Shown here: positions 41,140 through 49,559 of the stretch, piece by piece
How positions within the stretch are numbered: position 1 is the stretch's first letter
How the letters are laid out: each line of letters begins with the position of its first letter
Source: Streptococcus pneumoniae
Lineage (GTDB): Bacteria; Bacillota; Bacilli; Lactobacillales; Streptococcaceae
DNA length: 64,000 nt
Direction of reading: 5' to 3'
NCBI GenBank assembly: GCA_040719455.1
Contig: JBFDTN010000001.1
Location: 62,001 to 126,000, forward strand
Translations under genes and position numbers: made by a program
Notes under the pieces: model-generated
Database searches by the model: none
The model's input: the letters and a program-made list of their open reading frames with translations, nothing else
What the model was told of the DNA's origin: nothing

Positions 41140-41154
41140 AAATTTACTAAATAA
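41140..41154. promoter_or_regulatory. GalR operator O2
   Basis: AAATTTA-C-TAAATAA matches O1 with two changes in one arm and lies just upstream of the galK -35. Centre-to-centre distance from O1 is 54 bp, about five helical turns, which would allow looping. Confidence 0.72.
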
Positions 41155-41157
41155 AGT

Positions 41158-41186
41158 TTGAAATTTTACTGAATCTTGGATATAAT
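41158..41186 (+). promoter_or_regulatory. Promoter of galKTE
   Basis: TTGAAA, 17 bp, TATAAT. A weaker operator-like TTTTACTGAAT lies in the spacer. Confidence 0.85.
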
Positions 41187-41190
41187 AAAT

Positions 41191-41204
41191 AAAAAACGTT
41201 TTCA
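41191..41204 (+). promoter_or_regulatory. cre-like site at the galK transcription start
   Basis: AAAAAACGTTTTCA agrees with the cre consensus at 12 of 14 positions (first two differ) and lies directly after the -10, consistent with glucose repression of galactose use. Confidence 0.62.
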
Positions 41205-41231
41205 AAAAGAAAATGGGAAATGAGGCATATC

Positions 41232-42407
41232 ATGGATATGAATGTAGCGGATTTGAAAAAAGATTTCTTCGAGGTCTTTGATGTGGAGCCAGATCAGACC
41301 TTCTTTTCTCCTGGGCGGATTAACCTTATCGGTGAGCATACCGACTATAATGGCGGTCATGTCTTTCCAGCGGCTATTAGTTTAGGAACTTATGGAGCAG
41401 CAAAAAAGCGGACAGATCAGCTTTTGCGCTTTTATTCTGCCAATTTTGCGGATAAGGGCATTATCGAAGTAAAGTTAGACCATCTTGTTTTTGATAAGGA
41501 TGATCATTGGACCAATTATCCAAAAGGAGTCTTGCATTTCTTGCAGGAAGCTGGTCATGTGATTGACCAAGGGATGGACATCTATGTCTATGGTAATATT
41601 CCTAATGGCGCAGGTCTTTCCTCTTCTGCTTCCTTAGAGCTCTTGATTGGCGTTATAGCAGAGCATCTCTTTGACTTGAAGCTTGAACGACTGGATTTGG
41701 TGAAGATTGGGAAATTAACAGAAAATGAATTTATCGGGGTGAATTCTGGTATCATGGATCAGTTTGCCATTGGCATGGGAGCTGATGAGCGCGCCATTTA
41801 TCTGGATACCAATACCTTGAAATATGATCTAGTGCCACTAGACTTGGGAGATAATGTCATTGTCATCATGAATACCAATAAACGCAGGGAGCTAGCCGAC
41901 TCTAAGTACAATGAACGTCGTGCAGAGTGTGAAGCAGCGGTAGCGGACTTGCAAGTAAGGCTAGATATAGAGACCTTGGGAGAGCTAGATGCTAAGACCT
42001 TTGATGAGTATAGCTATTTGATTCAGGATGAGAATCGTCTCAAACGAGCTCGCCATGCAGTACTTGAAAATAAACGGACCTTACAAGCGCAAGAGGCTTT
42101 AGTTGCAGGTGACTTGGCACGATTTGGTCGTTTGATGAATGCATCTCATGTATCTTTGGAACATGACTATGAGGTGACAGGGCTTGAACTTGATACCTTG
42201 GTGCATGCAGCTTGGGCACAAAAGGGAGTTCTTGGAGCACGGATGACAGGGGCAGGCTTTGGTGGTTGTGCCATTGCTTTAGTAGAAAGAGCTAGTGTGG
42301 AAGAATTTCAACAAGCTATTGAAGCGACTTATACAGCTACCGTCGGTTATGCTCCAAGTTTTTATATTGCAGAGATTGCAGGTGGCACACGCGTCTTAGA
42401 AGAATAG
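41232..42407 (+). CDS. galK: Galactokinase
   Basis: Phosphorylates galactose to galactose-1-phosphate, the first Leloir step. GHMP kinase motifs: [15 protein letters not shown], the ATP loop [12 protein letters not shown], and the C-terminal [11 protein letters not shown] favour the ATG at 41232 with TGAGG six bases upstream; an alternative in-frame ATG at 41220 has a poorly spaced site. 391 residues from this start. Confidence 0.96.
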   Translation: MDMNVADLKKDFFEVFDVEPDQTFFSPGRINLIGEHTDYNGGHVFPAAISLGTYGAAKKRTDQLLRFYSANFADKGIIEVKLDHLVFDKDDHWTNYPKGVLHFLQEAGHVIDQGMDIYVYGNIPNGAGLSSSASLELLIGVIAEHLFDLKLERLDLVKIGKLTENEFIGVNSGIMDQFAIGMGADERAIYLDTNTLKYDLVPLDLGDNVIVIMNTNKRRELADSKYNERRAECEAAVADLQVRLDIETLGELDAKTFDEYSYLIQDENRLKRARHAVLENKRTLQAQEALVAGDLARFGRLMNASHVSLEHDYEVTGLELDTLVHAAWAQKGVLGARMTGAGFGGCAIALVERASVEEFQQAIEATYTATVGYAPSFYIAEIAGGTRVLEE

Positions 42408-42417
42408 GAGAGGAGAA

Positions 42418-43905
42418 ATGGGAGAAAAGCTTGTGGAGCGCTTTGTGGCAGAGGTCATCGCAGATGGTCCTTATGAAGAACTTGATCGGATTTATCTGAC
42501 CAATCGTGTCCTAGCCTTGGTTGGAGATGGGGCTTTGCATGTTGAGACGAATGCTCAAGAGTTGTTGGATTTGAAGGAAGAATTGATCAATGTTGCGCTT
42601 TTAGAAGGGACAATCACAGCTAGTCAATCTGCCAAAGATAGGCTGGGGGCTATGTTGATGGATCTTCTAACCCCTAGTCCTAGCCAGCTGAACAAGCAAT
42701 TTTGGACTAGCTATGTCAAATCTCCTCAAAAAGCGATTGCGGATTTTTATGTCCTTAGTCAGCACAATGACTATATCAAAATGAGAGATATTGCCAAAAA
42801 TATCGCCTACACCAGTCCAACACCTTATGGCAATCTGGAGATTACGATTAACTTATCAAAGCCTGAAAAGGATCCAAAGGACATCGCAGCAGCAAGGCAG
42901 CAAACAGTGAGCCATTACCCTACTTGTCAGCTTTGTTTTGAAAATGAAGGCTATCAAGGGCGGACGAATCACCCTGCGCGTGCCAATCACCGCATTATCC
43001 GCTTTGATTTAAAGGGTAAAGAGTGGGGATTTCAATATTCTCCCTATGCTTATTTTGCGGAGCATTGCATCTTTTTAGACAAAGAGCACAGTCCGATGGC
43101 GATTTCTAAGGACAGTTTTGAGCGCTTGCTTAGTATCGTTGAACTCTTTCCAGATTACTTTGCAGGTTCCAATGCCGATTTGCCCATTGTTGGAGGTTCT
43201 ATCTTAACGCATGACCATTACCAAGGGGGGCGTCATACCTTTCCGATGGAGATAGCAGAGCTCGAGAGTCGATTTACGTTCAGAGGATTTGAGACGGTAG
43301 AGGCCGGGATTGTCAAATGGCCCATGTCGGTCATTCGCTTGCGTTCTAGGGATAAATCTGCTATGCTAGAGATTGCAGATAAGATTTTGCAGGTGTGGAA
43401 AAAGTATTCTGATCCGAAGCACCAGATTTTAGCCTATACAGGAGAGGAAAGTCATCATACAGTGACCCCTATCGCACGGCTAAAAAAAGGAGTTTATGAG
43501 CTGGATCTCGTACTGAGAGACAATCAGACCTCAAAGGAGTTGCCAGATGGCATCTACCATCCACACCCCGATGTGCAGCATATTAAAAAAGAAAATATCG
43601 GCTTGATAGAGGTGATGGGTTTGGCAATTTTACCACCACGTCTCAAGGATGAATTACAAGAGGTGGAGCAGTTCTTACTAGGAAAAGTAGAACGAGTGGC
43701 TTCTTATCATCAAGATTGGGCGAATCGTTTGAAAAACGAACATCCTCATGTTGATGAAGACAGTGTCACCAAAGTCGTTCGAGAGGCTGTCGGACAAATC
43801 TTCTGCCGCGTCTTAGAGGATGCAGGTGTTTATAAGAGAAATCCTGATGGTCAAAGAGCCTTTTTAGACTTTATCAAAACAGTTGGTATTAAGGAGAATG
43901 TATGA
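42418..43905 (+). CDS. galT: UDP-glucose--hexose-1-phosphate uridylyltransferase (type 2)
   Basis: Exchanges UMP between UDP-glucose and galactose-1-phosphate. The 495-residue length and the [14 protein letters not shown] active region mark the Firmicute GalT type 2 family rather than the shorter enterobacterial type. [13 protein letters not shown] is another family segment. AGGAGAGGAG precedes the ATG, 10 bp after galK; the stop overlaps galE by 4 bp. Confidence 0.96.
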   Translation: MGEKLVERFVAEVIADGPYEELDRIYLTNRVLALVGDGALHVETNAQELLDLKEELINVALLEGTITASQSAKDRLGAMLMDLLTPSPSQLNKQFWTSYVKSPQKAIADFYVLSQHNDYIKMRDIAKNIAYTSPTPYGNLEITINLSKPEKDPKDIAAARQQTVSHYPTCQLCFENEGYQGRTNHPARANHRIIRFDLKGKEWGFQYSPYAYFAEHCIFLDKEHSPMAISKDSFERLLSIVELFPDYFAGSNADLPIVGGSILTHDHYQGGRHTFPMEIAELESRFTFRGFETVEAGIVKWPMSVIRLRSRDKSAMLEIADKILQVWKKYSDPKHQILAYTGEESHHTVTPIARLKKGVYELDLVLRDNQTSKELPDGIYHPHPDVQHIKKENIGLIEVMGLAILPPRLKDELQEVEQFLLGKVERVASYHQDWANRLKNEHPHVDEDSVTKVVREAVGQIFCRVLEDAGVYKRNPDGQRAFLDFIKTVGIKENV

Positions 43906-44903
43906 CAGTTTTAGTATTAGGTGGAGCAGGCTATATCGGCTCTCATATGGTGGATCGTCTTATCGAAGACGGAACAGAAAAAGTTGTTGTGGTTGATAAT
44001 TTGGTCACAGGTCATAAGGGAGCGCTTCATCCAGATGCCATCTTTTATGAGGGGGATTTGGCGGATAAAGCCTTTATGCGTAGTGTCTTTGACAAACATC
44101 CAGAGATTGATGCAGTGATTCATTTTGCGGCTTATTCCTTGGTGGCGGAGTCTATGCAAGACCCTTTGAAATATTTTAACAACAACACGGCTGGTATGGT
44201 GAGTCTTCTTGAAGTCATGAATGAGTACGGTGTCAAACATATCGTATTTTCTTCGACGGCAGCGACTTACGGTATTCCAAAAGAAATTCCGATCTTAGAA
44301 ACGGCACCACAAAAGCCAATTAATCCTTACGGTGAAAGCAAGCTAATGATGGAAACGATCATGCGTTGGGCAGATGAAGCGTACGGGATTACCTTTGTGG
44401 CACTTCGCTACTTTAACGTAGCAGGGGCGAAGCCAGATGGCTCTATTGGTGAGGCTCACGGACCAGAAACCCATCTCTTGCCGATTGTGCTGCAAGTGGC
44501 ACAAGGCAAGCGTGAGAAGATTGCGATTTTTGGTGATGATTATCATACACCAGATGGTACAAATGTCCGTGATTATGTTCATCCCTTTGATTTGGCAGAT
44601 GCTCACATCTTAGCAGTGGATTACTTGCGTGCGGGCAATCCTTCTGACGTTTTCAATCTTGGTTCGTCAACTGGATTTTCCAACTTAGAGATTGTAGAAG
44701 CTGCTCGTAAAGTGACGGGGCATGCAATTCCGCTTGAGGTCGCAGATAGACGACCGGGCGATCCAGATAGTTTGATTGCCTCATCTGAAAAAGCTCGTCA
44801 GGTACTTGGTTGGAAACCAAATTTTGACAATATCGAACAGATTATTGAAACAGCCTGGAAGTGGCATGCGAGCCATCCAAATGGCTATGATGATCGCAGA
44901 TAA
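43902..44903 (+). CDS. galE: UDP-glucose 4-epimerase
   Basis: Interconverts UDP-galactose and UDP-glucose, completing the Leloir pathway and supplying UDP-Gal for envelope sugars. An extended SDR of 333 residues with NAD loop GGAGYIGSH, catalytic Ser in SSTAATYG and the YxxxK pair in YGESK. Overlaps galT by ATGA. Confidence 0.97.
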   Translation: MTVLVLGGAGYIGSHMVDRLIEDGTEKVVVVDNLVTGHKGALHPDAIFYEGDLADKAFMRSVFDKHPEIDAVIHFAAYSLVAESMQDPLKYFNNNTAGMVSLLEVMNEYGVKHIVFSSTAATYGIPKEIPILETAPQKPINPYGESKLMMETIMRWADEAYGITFVALRYFNVAGAKPDGSIGEAHGPETHLLPIVLQVAQGKREKIAIFGDDYHTPDGTNVRDYVHPFDLADAHILAVDYLRAGNPSDVFNLGSSTGFSNLEIVEAARKVTGHAIPLEVADRRPGDPDSLIASSEKARQVLGWKPNFDNIEQIIETAWKWHASHPNGYDDRR

Positions 44904-44942
44904 TCGCTAATTTTTCTCAGAAATTACATAAACCAGCAGATG

Positions 44943-44994
44943 ATGGAGTGGGGAAAATCAGGACGTTGAAATCATGATTTTTACCCCGCTTCTT
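44943..44994. repeat. Dispersed hairpin repeat, GTGGGA family (divergent copy)
   Basis: GATGGAGTGGGG ... CCCCGCTTC form the outer stem with GAAATCATGATTT inside. It is similar in size and design to copies at 19.8, 52.3 and 61.6 kb. It follows galE and may act as its terminator. Confidence 0.6.
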
Positions 44995-45004
44995 TCTTTA
45001 TGAT

Positions 45005-45033
45005 TTGAAAAACTTTGCTTTTCATGGTAGAAT
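45005..45033 (+). promoter_or_regulatory. Promoter of the DUF4044 gene
   Basis: TTGAAA, 17 bp, TAGAAT. Confidence 0.82.
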
Positions 45034-45067
45034 AAAAGAGAAATTTAAGAGATATTGAGGTATAATC

Positions 45068-45202
45068 GTGGCTTTTGGAGATAATGGACAACGGAAAAAA
45101 ACAGCTTTTGAGAAATTAACGATGCTAGTCGTTATTATCATGCTACTCGTGACAGTAGGAGCCATTTTTGCGAGTGCCCTAGGAGCTTTGAGCGCTTCCT
45201 AA
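45068..45202 (+). CDS. DUF4044 small membrane protein
   Basis: A 44-residue protein starting at GTG: MAFGDNGQRKKTAFEKL, then one hydrophobic helix (VVIIMLLVTVGAIFASALGAL). It matches the DUF4044 family of tiny single-span proteins in lactobacilli and streptococci. GAGG lies seven bases before the GTG. It has its own promoter and is followed by a terminator, so it is separate from obgE. Function unknown. Confidence 0.85.
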   Translation: MAFGDNGQRKKTAFEKLTMLVVIIMLLVTVGAIFASALGALSAS

Positions 45203-45226
45203 TTGCGAGAGTTATAAAGAAAAAAG

Positions 45227-45278
45227 CGAGTGAGATCAAACTCCTCTGTGAGAGTTGGAGTTTGTCTTGCTCCTTTTT
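45227..45278 (+). terminator. Terminator between the DUF4044 gene and obgE
   Basis: CAAACTCC pairs with GGAGTTTG, extended on both sides by GAG / CTC bases, followed by CCTTTTT. It ends 23 bp before obgE, so obgE depends on read-through or a weak promoter not identified here. Confidence 0.75.
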
Positions 45279-45301
45279 ACAGAAAGAGAAAGTAATAAGA
45301 G

Positions 45302-46612
45302 ATGAGTATGTTTTTAGATACAGCCAAGATTAAGGTCAAGGCTGGAAATGGTGGCGATGGCATGGTAGCCTTTCGCCGTGAGAAGTATGTTCCAAATGGC
45401 GGTCCTTGGGGCGGTGATGGCGGTCGTGGAGGAAATGTTATCTTTGTGGTTGACGAAGGCTTACGCACCTTGATGGATTTCCGCTACAACCGACATTTCA
45501 AGGCACAAGTTGGGGAAAAAGGTATGACTAAGGGGATGCACGGTCGTGGGGCGGAAGACCTCTACGTTCGTGTACCACAAGGAACGACAGTGCGTGATGC
45601 AGTAACCGGTAAGGTCTTGACTGATTTGATTGAAGATGGGCAAGAGTTTATCGTGGCGCACGGTGGTCGTGGAGGTCGTGGCAATATCCGCTTTGCAACA
45701 CCTAAAAATCCTGCACCTGAAATTTCAGAAAATGGAGAACCAGGGCAAGAACGTGAGTTGCAGCTAGAATTGAAAATCTTGGCGGATGTTGGCTTGGTTG
45801 GCTTTCCCTCTGTTGGAAAATCAACCTTGCTCAGTGTGATTACAGCTGCAAAACCTAAGATCGGAGCTTATCATTTCACAACCATCGTGCCTAATCTCGG
45901 AATGGTTCGGACCCAGTCTGGAGATTCGTTTGCTGTTGCTGATTTGCCAGGATTGATCGAAGGTGCTCATCAAGGTGTGGGACTTGGAACGCAATTTTTG
46001 CGTCATATCGAGCGAACTCGTGTTATCCTGCATGTCATTGATATGTCAGCGAGTGAAGGGCGAGACCCATACGAGGATTATGTAGCGATTAACAAAGAGT
46101 TGGAATCTTATAACCTGCGCTTGATGGAACGTCCGCAAATTATTGTGGCAAACAAAATGGATATGCCAGAGAGTGCTGAAAATCTGAAGATCTTTAAAGA
46201 AAAACTAGCAGTAAATTATGATGAATTTGATGAGCTGCCACAGATTTTTCCAATTTCGAGTTTGACCAAGCAAGGGCTTGGAACGTTACTGGATGCTACG
46301 GCAGAATTACTTTCAAAAACACCAGAATTTCTTCTCTATGATGAGTCAGATATGGAAGAAGAGGCTTACTATGGCTTTGATGAGGAAGCACCAGCCTTTG
46401 TCATTGATCGCGATGATGATGCGACTTGGGTCTTGTCAGGAGATAAATTGGAAAAACTCTTTAGCATGACGAATTTTGATCGAGACGAGTCTATCATGAA
46501 ATTTGCTCGTCAATTACGGGGAATGGGTGTTGATGAGGCGCTTCGCGCGCGTGGTGCCAAAGATGGCGATTTGGTTCGTATCGGCAATTTTGAATTTGAA
46601 TTTGTGGATTGA
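45302..46612 (+). CDS. obgE: GTPase Obg
   Basis: An essential ribosome-associated GTPase in 50S assembly and stress responses. 436 residues: a glycine-rich Obg domain ([22 protein letters not shown]), a G domain with P-loop GFPSVGKST, switch DLPGLIEGA and NKMD, and a C-terminal OCT domain. ATG at 45302; a second in-frame ATG is at 45308. Only a weak AAGAG ribosome site is visible. Confidence 0.97.
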   Translation: MSMFLDTAKIKVKAGNGGDGMVAFRREKYVPNGGPWGGDGGRGGNVIFVVDEGLRTLMDFRYNRHFKAQVGEKGMTKGMHGRGAEDLYVRVPQGTTVRDAVTGKVLTDLIEDGQEFIVAHGGRGGRGNIRFATPKNPAPEISENGEPGQERELQLELKILADVGLVGFPSVGKSTLLSVITAAKPKIGAYHFTTIVPNLGMVRTQSGDSFAVADLPGLIEGAHQGVGLGTQFLRHIERTRVILHVIDMSASEGRDPYEDYVAINKELESYNLRLMERPQIIVANKMDMPESAENLKIFKEKLAVNYDEFDELPQIFPISSLTKQGLGTLLDATAELLSKTPEFLLYDESDMEEEAYYGFDEEAPAFVIDRDDDATWVLSGDKLEKLFSMTNFDRDESIMKFARQLRGMGVDEALRARGAKDGDLVRIGNFEFEFVD

Positions 46613-46620
46613 CGTTGGAA

Positions 46621-47060
46621 GCACATCTAAGTCAAAGACTTGATGTGCTACGGTAGCCACTATGGTGGTCTACCTACCAACCTCACTAACTTCGTCAAAC
46701 CAGTGATATCGACTGGTTTGACTTCGTGTCGTAACGGGCTACCCCTCATTGATTGCAAAGCTACCTAATGAGTAGACGGCAGTCGCTATGGCAAACTGCC
46801 TAGTCACCTTATTAGTTCAGAAAGCTATTAGTATCGAATAACTTTCTTCACGTCGTAACAATTTTTAAAGTGTTCTGCTGACTAGGCTTATGAACCTCAT
46901 CCATCAAGTGATATCGACTGGTTTGACTGTGTGTCGTAATGGGCATACTGGTATTTGCTATGGCGAATAGTCTAGTAACAATTTTTTAAAGTATTCTGCA
47001 AATCAACCTTAAGAATTCTTATTCAGAGAGTCATATTGACTGGCTAGGTAGTGCTTGTTG
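46621..47060. repeat. Long non-coding block of degenerate tandem hairpin repeats
   Basis: About 440 bp without an ORF. It carries stacked hairpins: GCACATC / GATGTGC (46621), GGTAGCCAC / GTGGTCTACC (46652), GTCAAACCAGT / ACTGGTTTGAC (46694-46722) and GGCAGT / ACTGCC. Two related halves are about 200 bp apart: AGTGATATCGACTGGTTTGA occurs in both, each followed by GTGTCGTAA(C/T)GGGC, then GCTATGGC(A/G)AA and a (T)AAAGT(G/A)TTCTGC tail. AACCTCACTAACTTCGT is repeated inverted near 17.48 kb. Confidence 0.8.
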
Positions 47061-47120
47061 TGATTTAGATTGTGACGAGATTAGTCATCGTCTAATGGAA
47101 ATTAAATTGGAGGTTTTAGC

Positions 47121-47282
47121 ATGGGAGATAAGCCTATATCTTTCCGAGATAAGGATGGAAATTTTGTCTCTGCTGCCGATATTTGGAATGCTGAGAAGCT
47201 AGAAGAGTTATTTAATCGTCTCAATCCTAAGCGCAAACTACGTTTGGAGCGAGAACGTTTGGCAAAAGAAGATGCAGAGTAG
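47121..47282 (+). CDS. Conserved small protein after obgE, unknown function
   Basis: A 53-residue soluble protein: MGDKPISFRDKDGNFVSAAD then IWNAEKLEELFNRLNP and a strongly basic/acidic helical end (RKLRLERERLAKED). GGAGG seven bases before the ATG, clean codon periodicity and a following terminator support it as real. I recall similar short ORFs near obg in other streptococci, but know no function. The charged tail could bind RNA or a ribosome; that is speculation. Confidence 0.78.
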   Translation: MGDKPISFRDKDGNFVSAADIWNAEKLEELFNRLNPKRKLRLERERLAKEDAE

Positions 47283-47320
47283 AAAAAATGCTTGTTTCAT
47301 TGAATAACTCAGAACATGAG

Positions 47321-47355
47321 AAAAGGCTCTTCCGCTTTTGGAAGAACCTTTTTTA
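47321..47355. terminator. Bidirectional terminator
   Basis: AAAAGGCTCTTCC pairs with GGAAGAACCTTTT. It serves the small plus-strand gene and the convergent DUF4430 gene. Confidence 0.88.
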
Positions 47356-47748
47356 TTTGAAGCTTTCGAGGTAAAAAGAAATAGTATCTCCATTTTTAAG
47401 TTTCATCTCTTTTGCCCCTTTTGGAGCCAATTCGCCATTGACGTCAAACATCCAGTAAGTGTTGGTGGCAGGGTCTTGCTTGACACCGTCAATCGAGGTT
47501 ATAAGTCCATCTTTTTCTTCGATTTTATAGTTTCTTTGAAGAATGTCCATCACGGATTCGCCGTCTTTGAAATCTACTTCTTTGCTACTTGTTTGATCGG
47601 TTGAAAATTTAATCTCAAGACTTGCGGTTTGGGCTTGGCTTGTACTCTGACTTGTTTTTGATTCGTGAGCAGTCTGATTAGGATTGCTACAAGCGACGAG
47701 GGATAAGCCGACAAAGAGTGTCAAGATGCTAAACATCCATTTTTTCAT
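47353..47748 (-). CDS. DUF4430 (transcobalamin C-terminal-like) lipoprotein
   Basis: A 131-residue surface lipoprotein with lipobox LVAC, a Ser/Thr/Gln linker and a DUF4430 domain (SVMDILQRNYKIEE, TYWMFDVNGELAPKGAKE, LKNGDTISFYLESF). DUF4430 is the fold of the C-terminal domain of transcobalamin/intrinsic factor, and in bacteria is linked to cobalamin and related ligand capture. The ATG at 47748 gives the clean signal peptide; the longer frame is rejected. It overlaps the upstream ECF gene by 20 bp, so the two are coupled. Confidence 0.85.
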   Translation of the reverse strand: MKKWMFSILTLFVGLSLVACSNPNQTAHESKTSQSTSQAQTASLEIKFSTDQTSSKEVDFKDGESVMDILQRNYKIEEKDGLITSIDGVKQDPATNTYWMFDVNGELAPKGAKEMKLKNGDTISFYLESFK

Positions 47749-48232
47749 GGTAAAACCTCCTGAAAATATGTAGAATAATAGGATAGAATAAAGCAGTGGA
47801 TAGGGCATGAGCTACATCAAAGGGAATGCCATTGAGCCAGTAAATGATAGGATGAATGCCAAACTGCAGTGCTGATAGTAGACTGATCACAAATCCATAT
47901 AGAAATATGAAGATTCCTGCTAGGAAACTCTGTACGAGGACTTTTTGCTTGATCAAGCGAGTGAGAGGAATCGCAAGTATTTTCCAAAGAGTGAGAATGA
48001 GGGTGAAACTAAGAACCTGCCAGAAAACAACAATCCCAAAACCAAATAAAAAGCTAGTGCCAATCATGGTGATAGCCATAATGCAAAGAGCATCACGGAA
48101 AGATAAGTAGAGCACACAGACGAAAAATAAGGCTGAGATGGGCTTGATATTTGGAAAGGCTCCAAAGCTAACACGCAGTGCAATCGCAAGAGCAGACAGC
48201 ATGACAATGCGACTCATTTTCTTTGTGGACAT
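47729..48232 (-). CDS. ECF transporter S component (substrate unassigned; cobalamin suspected)
   Basis: A 167-residue membrane protein with about five to six helices and an N-terminal SRIVMLSALAIALRV segment resembling the AxxxA helix that S components use to bind EcfT. Energising subunits EcfA and EcfT are not in this window and would be shared from elsewhere. Its partner is a transcobalamin-like lipoprotein and its divergent neighbour is queG, whose product uses cobalamin; this suggests cobalamin or a precursor as substrate. Folate, queuine-type or other vitamins remain possible. Confidence 0.78.
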   Translation of the reverse strand: MSTKKMSRIVMLSALAIALRVSFGAFPNIKPISALFFVCVLYLSFRDALCIMAITMIGTSFLFGFGIVVFWQVLSFTLILTLWKILAIPLTRLIKQKVLVQSFLAGIFIFLYGFVISLLSALQFGIHPIIYWLNGIPFDVAHALSTALFYPIILHIFRRFYHEKMDV

Positions 48233-48263
48233 GGATACTCCTTCTTTATTCTATGCTCTTGAT

Positions 48264-48292
48264 AGCATATCGAATTTTGATGAAAATGTCAA
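48264..48292 (-). promoter_or_regulatory. Promoter of the ECF-DUF4430 pair
   Basis: Minus strand: TTGACA, 17 bp, TATGCT, about 30 bp before the start. No cobalamin riboswitch fits in the short leader. Confidence 0.82.
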
Positions 48293-48383
48293 TGAATGGA
48301 GCATGGAGCATCTGGCTATTTAAACTACAATTCCTTTCATTTGATACTTTCCATTCCCCATTATTTCCAAATATCCCTTTTTT

Positions 48384-48392
48384 TGTTACAAT
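48384..48392 (+). promoter_or_regulatory. Extended -10 promoter of queG
   Basis: TGTTACAAT is an extended -10 with only a weak -35 (TTTCCA at 48364). Transcription would begin near 48398-48400, at the queG start codon. Confidence 0.65.
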
Positions 48393-48399
48393 GAAAGGG

Positions 48400-49527
48400 A
48401 TGAATCTAAAAGAACAAATTATTGCTTTATCAAAAGAGATTGGCATTTCAAAGATTGGGTTTACGACAGCAGATGATTTTGATTATTTGGAAAAATCCTT
48501 GAAAGCTGCGGCAGAAGAGGGACGCACGTCAGGGTTTGAGCACAAAAATATCGAAGAGCGGATCAAGCCAAGACTGAGCTTGGCGTCTGCTAAGACCATC
48601 ATTTCGATTGCGGTAGCATATCCTCGAAAGCTTCCGCAAAAGCCACAGAAAACCCAGTACAAACGAGGAAAGATTACGCCTAATTCGTGGGGGCTTGATT
48701 ACCACTATATTTTGCAGGATAAGCTAGAGCGCTTGGCGCGTGGAATTGAGAAGCTGACAGAGGACTTTGAGTATAAGGGCATGGTTGATACAGGTGCTCT
48801 AGTTGATACAGCGGTGGCAAGACGCGCTGGAATCGGCTTTATTGGCAAAAATGGGTTGGTCATTTCTAAGGAATTTGGCTCCTACATGTTTTTGGGAGAA
48901 TTGATTACCAATCTTGAAATTGAACCAGATCAGCCAGTGGACTATGACTGTGGCGATTGCAATCGCTGTTTGGTATCTTGTCCGACTTCGTGCTTGCTAG
49001 GAGATGGCACGATGAATGCCAAGCGCTGTCTATCTTTTCAAACGCAGGATAAGGGGATGATGGATCTCGAATTTCGCAAGAAAATCAAGACCGTCATCTA
49101 TGGTTGTGACATTTGCCAAATTTGCTGCCCTTATAATAAAGGGATTGACAGTCCACCGGTTGTCGAGATTGATCCTGACTTAGCAGAGCCTGAGTTAATC
49201 CCTTTTCTTGACTTGTCAAATGGACAATTTAAGGAGAAGTTTGGCATGATTGCAGGCAGTTGGCGGGGGAAAAATATCCTCCAGCGCAATGCTATTATTG
49301 CCCTTGCAAACAGCAATGATCGCTCGAGTATTCCGAAATTGCTTGAAATCATTGACAAAAAGCAAAATCCAATCCACATGGCAACGGCTATCTGGGCACT
49401 CAGCCAGCTGGTCAAAGAGCCAAATGAGGACATGATTGCCTTTATCGAAGACGTAAAAAGTGACCATCCTGATGTGCTGTTTGAGCAGGCAGAATTTTTA
49501 AAATTCGCCAAACAGGCTCAAATATGA
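48400..49527 (+). CDS. queG: Epoxyqueuosine reductase
   Basis: Performs the last step of queuosine synthesis in tRNA, reducing epoxyqueuosine with a cobalamin cofactor and two [4Fe-4S] clusters. The cluster cysteines are visible in CGDCNRCLVSCP and CDICQICCPYNK, with the cobalamin-binding domain before them and HEAT-like helices after (NAIIALANSNDRSSIPKLLE). 375 residues from MNLKEQIIAL. No ribosome site is suitably placed; the promoter predicts a leaderless transcript. An in-frame ATG nine bases upstream overlaps the -10. Confidence 0.94.
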   Translation: MNLKEQIIALSKEIGISKIGFTTADDFDYLEKSLKAAAEEGRTSGFEHKNIEERIKPRLSLASAKTIISIAVAYPRKLPQKPQKTQYKRGKITPNSWGLDYHYILQDKLERLARGIEKLTEDFEYKGMVDTGALVDTAVARRAGIGFIGKNGLVISKEFGSYMFLGELITNLEIEPDQPVDYDCGDCNRCLVSCPTSCLLGDGTMNAKRCLSFQTQDKGMMDLEFRKKIKTVIYGCDICQICCPYNKGIDSPPVVEIDPDLAEPELIPFLDLSNGQFKEKFGMIAGSWRGKNILQRNAIIALANSNDRSSIPKLLEIIDKKQNPIHMATAIWALSQLVKEPNEDMIAFIEDVKSDHPDVLFEQAEFLKFAKQAQI

Positions 49528-49533
49528 TATAAT
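49528..49533 (+). promoter_or_regulatory. Extended -10 promoter of prfB
   Basis: TATAAT preceded by TGA, forming an extended -10 that overlaps the queG stop codon; the -35 is weak. Confidence 0.6.
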
Positions 49534-49559
49534 GAGAAGGATATAGAAAAGGGGTACCT

